From: Gnetum montanum
Lineage: Eukaryota > Streptophyta > Gnetopsida > Gnetales > Gnetaceae
Direction: 5' to 3'
Assembly: GCA_015680685.1 (NCBI GenBank)
Contig: MNCI01025271.1
Span: 1-64,000 of the forward strand
DNA: 64,000 bases
Positions 58,369 to 64,000 of this stretch are shown piece after piece. How positions within the stretch are numbered: the stretch's first letter is position 1; each line of letters opens with the position of its first letter. The notes under the pieces are model-generated. The model searched no databases, was not told the origin of the DNA, and was given only the letters and a program-made list of their open reading frames with translations. The position numbers and the translations under genes were made by a program.

Positions 58369-61140
58369 ATGGCACCAAAAGAAAAGCACATGCAAGAAGC
58401 AGGACCATCCCAACCAAGGGAGAAATGACCTAGAATGGGAAAGGGTTAAGAATAGCCCCAAGAAGACCCACTGGAAATCCACACCATAGGTCCTCTTAGG
58501 GAGGAGATAGAAGTGGAATCTATCAGACATATTCTAGAACTAGCAGTAGCAACAACAGAACACTCACATCAGGATGATGCGCTAGGACAAACAGAAAATC
58601 TTGAGGTGGCCTTGACAAAAGCTTTCCAAAATCAAATTAAATTAAGGGAGGTCCAAAAATTGGTGCTCTAGGAGTTAAATTTTGGCCCTTTTCTAGAGCA
58701 TACACTAAGAAAATTTTAGGACTAGTTAAAGGCCTCTCCCATGTGGCCAATCATCACTTCCACTAGGCAATGGTACATAGCAAAGACATTTGTATTCTAG
58801 AATAATAGGCAACCTAGATTAATGGTGAAAATAAAGGACATATCAGTGTCCTAATTGGCATAGGTCATTGTTGCAGTGCTTGGGTTGCCTGAAACAGAGG
58901 AAAATCTTATTGAGATCCCAATGTAGGCATTTCCTAGTGTCAAGAAAGAATGGATGAAATGGTGTTATGCTGTCAACCACAAGGAGTTTGGCATGCTCAC
59001 ATCAATAGAGAGGATTCATTACAAGATTGTGGCCTTCCATCTCAATCCCATTGTGAGGACAAGCAAAATCACCACCTTCTCCTCCTAAGCATGCATTGCT
59101 TGAAGTGGGAGATTCCTAGTCAACCTTCCATAGCTAATCTATCTAGAGATGGAGAAGTGATTTAAAGAAAATGAATGTGGAAGGAAGGCACTCCCCTTTC
59201 CATGCCTCATTAGAAAAATCTGTCAAAGGGGAGGGATAGTCCATTACACTAATGATATTATCAAAACTATTATAGCCACCAAGTAGGTAGAAATAATGAA
59301 AGATAAGAAGCCTACAACTACCATCCAAGAAGAAGAGTGATGACCACCACCTCCACCTACCACTCAAACAACTATGCCAAACATCACTACAATTACCCAA
59401 TAGTTACGTGAATATAAAGAATGGATCTTGAGTGAACCAGAGTAAATAGTGATAGGGATCCATCCATCTACATACTAGAAATGAGTCATCTCAATGAGGT
59501 GGCCCGAACAATCATTTTAATGGGTGAAGGTGGATCCATTTTCTTAGCCCAAAGAATGTAATTGCTCACAAGGTCAAATACAAGCACTAGAGAGGTCATA
59601 GTATCTTTTGCAAAACAACAATCACTATTAAAAATCTCTAGGTATGTTGTGAATTTCTTGGTATTCTTGGAGGAGGATGAGAGGGCAACTATATTGGTGA
59701 TGCAACACCAAGGATAGGAGACAATAGTAGAAGTGGTCATTGACCATATTGCTAAAACACTCAATGCACCTGCAACATCTGCACTAGACATCAGTACACT
59801 TAAGGATGTGCAGATTTTTGTAGGGATCATAAGCGATAGAATAAACATAGCATAGCATGAAGAACTGCTAGACTGATTGGTGGGAACTGGGTAACCACTT
59901 CTAGATGTCTTTGACCTTCTGGACAACATTACTACAAACCAATTGAAGGTACTTGAGGCAAGGATCAAGAATATCATTTTGAAGGGGCAACTCAAAATAG
60001 CCAAAGAACTAAATGAAATATTGGCTATGGAAGTTGCCTAATTAATGGCCTAGATTGCCAACCTCACATTCCTCAACTTGGCACTAACAAGAGATGAAGC
60101 AATGGAACAAGTTCATACAAAACTCAAAGGGGTTGAAGGTGTAATGGAGATGGTGGTGTTCTACCAATCCTTAGCAAAGGCCACATAGCACAATATTCAG
60201 AAGGCCTTTAATTAGACCTACTAGGAGAATGTCTAGTTAAATATAGAAAATCATTGCCTATGAAATGTTGATGTGCATAAGCAACAATTAACTGATTTTA
60301 TCTATCAATAGCAAGAGCAACTGGCCAAATTAAATATGAAATTGAGGAGATTGGAAACAAAAAGAAGAAATCTCTCCTTGGAGAAAATTTGCACTCTTCC
60401 ACAAAAAACTATGATTGAGGTAGCTACTTGGAAATTTAAGGCTCTCAGATTTGAGAAAGTCCAAAATCATTATAAAGAACAAGTCAGTTTATAAAAGGAA
60501 GTAAATAAAAAACACATCTAGTTGACAAAGACAAAAGTGAAAAAAACCCTCCAACAACTCCAACAATGAAAAGAATTAAGAAAATCCATTTTTGATGAGA
60601 TAGATGCCTACAAAAAAGTAGAAATCTATATGAAGGAGTTGCAGATCAAGGAGATGACAAAGTACATGGAACTTGTCAAACTTCATTATGAAAGTCTAGC
60701 CATGTTGACTACTAAAAAATCATGGTCTAAATTAGAGAAGCAAGTGGCTAGCTTGTACTTGATGTACGAGGCCAAGTTCAAGCCTTACAAAGACACCAAG
60801 TAAAAGCTTGTGGTGGAAAATGCTAAACTTGAAGTTCTTAAGGCACGATTCATTGATCAACAATCAACTACCAAGAACCTAGCCAAGAGGATGAATGACT
60901 ATCATGAGCTGTACAGTGCAGTCAGTGCATTTAACATTGAACAAAAATAATTCACTACGTAATTTGTCAATGTAAGAAAATGTTCCCAATAATGCCCTAT
61001 CCATGGGATGTCCCCATTTCGACCAACATTGGTAATGCCACATGGTCTATGAATGATCCCCAATATAAGGAGGAGAAGATAAAGGCATTACTAGATGTCT
61101 TCCACCTTCCACTGAAGGTTGCAACTGTAGCAAAATAACC
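58369..61140 (+). pseudogene. ORF3 of A3: about 920-codon pol-distal protein with long coiled coil, unknown function (decayed)
   Basis: The frame starts ATGGCACCAAAAG right after the intron. The N-terminal third looks globular: STRQWYIAKTFVF (about 58,760), a leucine-rich VIVAVLGLPETEENLIEIP (58,864-58,920), VKKEWMKWCYAVNHKEFGML (58,940-58,999), IHYKIVAFHLNPIVRTSKIT (59,008-59,067), SGRFLVNLP and LIYLEMEK (59,110-59,160). From about 59,950 to 60,950 it is a Gln/Glu/Lys/Leu heptad-like coiled coil (LKARFIDQQSTTKNLAKRMN near 60,838). A Trp-rich tail, YPWDVPIS...TWSMNDPQYKEE, lies at 60,985-61,075. About 20 stops, mainly TAG, interrupt it. Athila elements may carry an ORF here, but I see no membrane segment that would make it an envelope. 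The end is uncertain (TAA at about 61,137, possibly read further). The long minus-strand frame 59,486-60,004 is its shadow. Confidence 0.65.
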
Positions 61141-61447
61141 ATAGCCACCTCAGCTACTACATGTGCTTAGAGATGGCAAAGGTCCTTCAAAACCTTAGGA
61201 GCCTCCACTGCCTAGGACTATTTAATCTTCTCCATTGTCTTCATGCCATCAGAGTATGTGCTATCCAATTTTTATAAATTCATGTCATGGTGTTCAATTT
61301 TGTGTCATGAACACCACAATTTTTGTAATGTGTGATCTGTACACTCAGGCACCTAGTTTTGTCAAGTCAATGTTTTTGTTAAAAGTCCATCAATAATCCC
61401 ATACCTTCCCAATTTTGTAAAGGAACTCAAGGACAAGTTTTTATTTA
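61141..61447 (+). other. 3' untranslated or tail region after ORF3 (A3)
   Basis: The ORF3 frame may continue with stops to about 61,400 (for example CHQSMCYPIFINS), but no second full copy is available because A2 has the assembly gap here. Confidence 0.4.
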
Positions 61448-61459
61448 GTTGTGGGGGTA
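61448..61459 (+). other. Polypurine tract of A3
   Basis: gttgtgggggta immediately before the 3' LTR. Confidence 0.75.
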
Positions 61460-62369
61460 TGATGAGCATCAAAGTATCACATCAATGGGCCCCCATCGAT
61501 AGGCTCCCATCAACAAGGCCATGTTGACATAGCCTTTGCTACATCTATGGAGTTCTGTTGATGTAATACTATAGCAAAAACTATAAATATGAGCTTCCAA
61601 CTATATTTATGAGCATTAGAAGTCATAGTAGTAGGCAAACTCTTATAGTTTTTACATACAAAAGTTAGAATATTTTTCTAAGTGCCTATAGCAAGAGTCA
61701 TTGAGTGTACAGATCTTTATTCAAGCATTGTTGTACCTAAGCATGATAGTGTGTACGACAATAATGATGAGCTTCTTGATAAACCCTACAACATTCTAAA
61801 TAGTTTAGATGTTTATTTATCCATTTAATGCTTTCAGTTATTTATCTGATGTTCTCGAGTAATTAATCTAATTAAGTAATTAAGCGAGATAAGATAAATA
61901 GATTAAATACATAAGTACAACTGCTTTGAGTATAACATGTATTCTCTTGGTAATCTTAGTAGCATTATTGCTTGGTATGCCTAGTAGCATAGCACTTAGT
62001 AACCTAGTAGTGGATATGTGGGTTCAAGATGTGTATGGAAAGTGGGATCAGATGCTTATGCTATAACTAGTTCGAGATTAGTTAGTTAGTTAAATTAAAT
62101 TAGTTAATTAAATTACTTCATCTCTCTCTTTAAGAACCAAAATCATAAAACATAAAATGATAAAAATCATATGCCTTGATTACACTTAGCCATACCATTA
62201 TGCTTCACAAGTGTAATCCGGAAGACAACGAATGACCTATAGGGCAAGGTTCACTTCCTAGAAGACTAGTGCACCAAAAACTAAATAGTCCACAAAATTT
62301 GACCAGATCACACATGAGTGCTCTATGATTCACATAGTTGGGCATAGGGGTACCGTTCACTACTCATCA
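61460..62369 (+). repeat. 3' LTR of A3 (910 bp)
   Basis: TGATGAGCATCA...CACTACTCATCA. TATA box tataaata at 61,582-61,589. About four ggccc units upstream at 61,480-61,565. Confidence 0.9.
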
Positions 62370-62374
62370 CCTAA
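62370..62374. repeat. Target site of A3, right copy (cctaa)
   Basis: Identical to the empty site in B1 (gcctaataagg near 22,188). Confidence 0.7.
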
Positions 62375-62533
62375 TAAGGTTTTGAAACATTGTATATTTT
62401 AGTAGGCATCACTAGTAGTGGTTGTGGGATCAATGAACAAGTTTATGTTTTGGAGAGATTTTAAAATATCCTGATAGTTAGTGAAGTTGAAGGGGTTGCT
62501 CACCAAGGGAGCCAGGGAATGATTAGTTGTCAT
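62370..62533 (-). pseudogene. gag: N-terminal gag of B2 (separated by A3)
   Basis: The minus strand from ATG 62,533 gives MTTNHSLAPLVSNPFNF, then NYQDILKSLQNINLFIDPTT. It matches the B1 gag start at 22,349 (VSNPFDF, DILKSLQNINLFFNPTT). It breaks off at 62,370, where A3 begins. Confidence 0.75.
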
Positions 62534-62999
62534 CCTAGTCCATGTTCTCCTAAGGATACAACTTGGAAATTGCAAAGCTCATTACTTTCTTAAAGTAAAG
62601 CGATAGGTACTTGGTCAATTAGGGGCAAAGGTAAATGATTCTTGTTGGGAGGGCTTGTTCATAAAATAAAAACTTATAAAATATGAATGCTAAAAGAAAA
62701 CTAGAAGATTAAGTAAAAAGAAAAGGAAATATTAAGATAATATTTTTTTTGACAAAAAAATAGTAAAATATGCTATATAAAAAAATTTAAAAAAATAAAT
62801 GCAAGAAATTGCAATATTAATAAAATTTTAAAAAAATAGTGAAATGCAAAATTTCGAAAAAGTAATATTTAAAACTAAATGATTAATAATACCACCTCAC
62901 CAAAAGTCAAGAGTAAGGTAAGGATTGCCAAAATCAAGATTGGGAAACAAAGGGTTTGGAATTCTGATAACGAAAATGATAATTTGTAGGAAACAAGAG
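62534..62999 (-). other. AT-rich leader of B2
   Basis: It aligns with 22,350-22,795 in B1, including the t/a-rich block, and stops about 165 bp before the point where the LTR should begin. Confidence 0.65.
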
Positions 63000-63750
63000 A
63001 TAACACAATGTAGTGACATGTCAATACATCAGTAGCATGCACCAGCACAACATGGAGGCAATCAACAACAACAACAACATGCTACAAGTAGTCAACGTCT
63101 GCAAGTCTACACGTAGTGTTAGCAGGGTCAACCAACAGTAGCTATCAATGGTAGAAATAGAGCCCATGTAGTGTGCCCAATAGAATAGCAAAAATTGCTC
63201 TCGTTGTTCAATTTTTAGTGTCAGATGGTGGTCAGTAGGTGACAGACAGCATGTTGCTAGTGGCAAAAGGTGTAGCCAGCTGTCAGCAGGATCAACTAGA
63301 GACATTAGTAATAATGGATGCAACTGGTGATGGTAGCTTTGGATAGTGCACTACACATGATGGTAGCATTGATGGTTCCTCTTTCTTTCTCTCACCATCA
63401 CCAACAACATAGGAAGAGTGCAAGACTACACATTTCGGTGGTGGTTGGGGTTTTCCTACCTGATAGTGACTACGCTTCAGCAACTACACCAGTGGCCGTG
63501 GGAGGCCAAGAAAAAGTTTACAATTTATTACTTACGATATTTTATTTAAGTCTTAAGATTCAAGATAGTCATTTAATTTAAATTCTCTGGACTTTTCAAT
63601 TTAATTTACTTTTTTTGGAACATCACATGGCCCTCTCTAGCTAAGACTATTCCTAGGTTTTTATACCTATACAAAAGGTGCCCTAGACAATTGTCTCCTC
63701 AAACAAGCTTTTTTTATGATGTTGGTGCATCCAAAATTTATGCATCAACA
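63000..63750 (+). repeat. Inverted family B LTR fragment (about 750 bp)
   Basis: Its reverse complement begins tgttgatgcataaattttgg and follows 44,442 onward, including aaaacctaggaatagtcttagctagaga shared with 23,055-23,082. The CAY-rich core appears here as its complement and as an aac-repeat (63,060-63,090). It is opposite in orientation to both LTRs of B1 and the left LTR of B2. Confidence 0.75.
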
Positions 63751-64000
63751 ATTGACAGAGAAATGGCTAGAGCTAGAGGATGTACTGGTAATAGTAGATA
63801 ACAATGTGATAGATCTCTTAAGCAACAATTTGACAGGTGAGATTCCAAAAAGCATAGGAACCCTCATTACCTTGAGCTTGCTGAATTTATTGTATAACAT
63901 GTTGACTAGGCACATACCTCCATCAATGGGGAAATTACAACTTCTAGAATAGCTAGATTTAAGATGGAACAATTTATCAGAATATATTCCAATGCAATTG
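63751..64000 (+). pseudogene. LRR relic 3, continues past window end
   Basis: IDLLSNNLTGEIPKSIGTLITLSLLNLLYNM near 63,810-63,900, then KLQLLE, LDL and NNLSEYIP to 63,993, with one TAG. The order (I)DLSSNNLTGEIP followed by HIPPSMGKLQ...LDLS.NNLSG is typical of the last repeats before the transmembrane region of receptor-like proteins. It could be the C-terminal continuation of LRR relic 2 across B2. Confidence 0.7.

Larger units (their letters stand above)
49057..62369 (+). mobile_element. Family A copy 3 (A3): full-length Athila-like Ty3/gypsy retrotransposon nested in B2
   Basis: 13.3 kb from LTR to LTR: 5' LTR, primer site, leader, gag, pol, spacer, internal promoter block, intron, ORF3, polypurine tract, 3' LTR. 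It interrupts the gag of B2 on the opposite strand. The B1 copy supplies the empty site (22,170-22,200), confirming both edges. It belongs to a subfamily different from A1/A2: its LTR repeats are GATGGGGCC-type rather than GATGAGGCC-type. All ORFs carry many stops. Confidence 0.9.
44442..63750 (-). mobile_element. Family B copy 2 composite (B2), interrupted by A3 and ending in an inverted B LTR
   Basis: Left LTR fragment 44,442-45,572, internal region 45,573-49,056 (3' ORF, fused pol, protease, gag), then A3 (49,057-62,369), then the rest of gag and the leader (62,370-62,999). At 63,000 the sequence switches to a B LTR in inverted orientation ending at 63,750. Both outer edges therefore show the same LTR end (TGTTGATGCATAAATTTTGG facing outward). 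The element lies between LRR relics 2 and 3. Confidence 0.75.

Noticed and set aside
59486-60004. 172-codon open frame on the minus strand
   Set aside because: It is antisense to ORF3 of A3, whose plus frame matches A1 and A2; the openness is a by-product of codon bias.
1-64000. tRNA, rRNA or other structural RNA genes
   Set aside because: No cloverleaf with intact A and B boxes or rRNA-like segment was seen on reading; a dedicated scan was not possible.

Overview
The window is repeat-rich nuclear DNA of a large plant genome, most likely a gymnosperm such as a conifer. That is an inference from the large, old, nested Ty3/gypsy elements, the scattered resistance-gene and LRR relics, the A+T bias and the heavy C-to-T decay. 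No bacterial, organellar or intact protein-coding gene was found. Almost everything is a transposon or a gene relic carrying stops and frameshifts.

Family A is an Athila-like Ty3/gypsy LTR retrotransposon with three copies. A1 (1-11,768, minus) runs off the left edge. A2 (27,194-39,309, minus) has a 4/5-matching target duplication and a truncated 5' LTR. A3 (49,057-62,369, plus) is full length. All three share the order LTR, tRNA-Asp-type primer site (where kept), gag, protease-RT-RNase H-integrase, a 1.5 kb noncoding spacer, an internal promoter-like block, a leader intron, and a long third ORF (ORF3) ending in coiled coil. Family B is a second gypsy family with two copies. B1 spans 16,209-24,414. 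B2 spans 44,442-49,056 plus 62,370-62,999 and is split by A3. Both B copies share a pol deletion that joins the start of RT to the C-terminus of integrase, so B is a non-autonomous family. B LTRs start TGTTGATG and end CATCAACA and have a variable CAY-rich core.

Layout from left to right: A1 (1-11,768); poorly understood sequence with a decayed ORF and a decayed tandem repeat (11,769-14,834); an NB-ARC resistance-gene relic with an intron (14,835-16,208); B1 (16,209-24,414); LRR relic 1 (24,690-25,636); a PIF/Harbinger relic whose Myb/SANT gene (26,290-27,050) and DDE transposase (41,440-42,300) are separated by A2; LRR relic 2 (43,350-44,441); B2 with A3 nested in it and an inverted B LTR at its right end (44,442-63,750); LRR relic 3 (63,751-64,000). 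All LRR and NB-ARC pieces are on the plus strand in a sensible order, so the window may be one or two receptor genes taken apart by successive insertions.

The most notable biology is in family A. ORF3 appears to be a separate transcription unit. In all three copies a GGCC-rich repeat block and TATA box lie about 147 nt upstream of a splice-donor position, followed by a 270-325 nt intron ending at the ORF3 ATG. The repeat motif of this internal block matches that of the same subfamily's LTRs.
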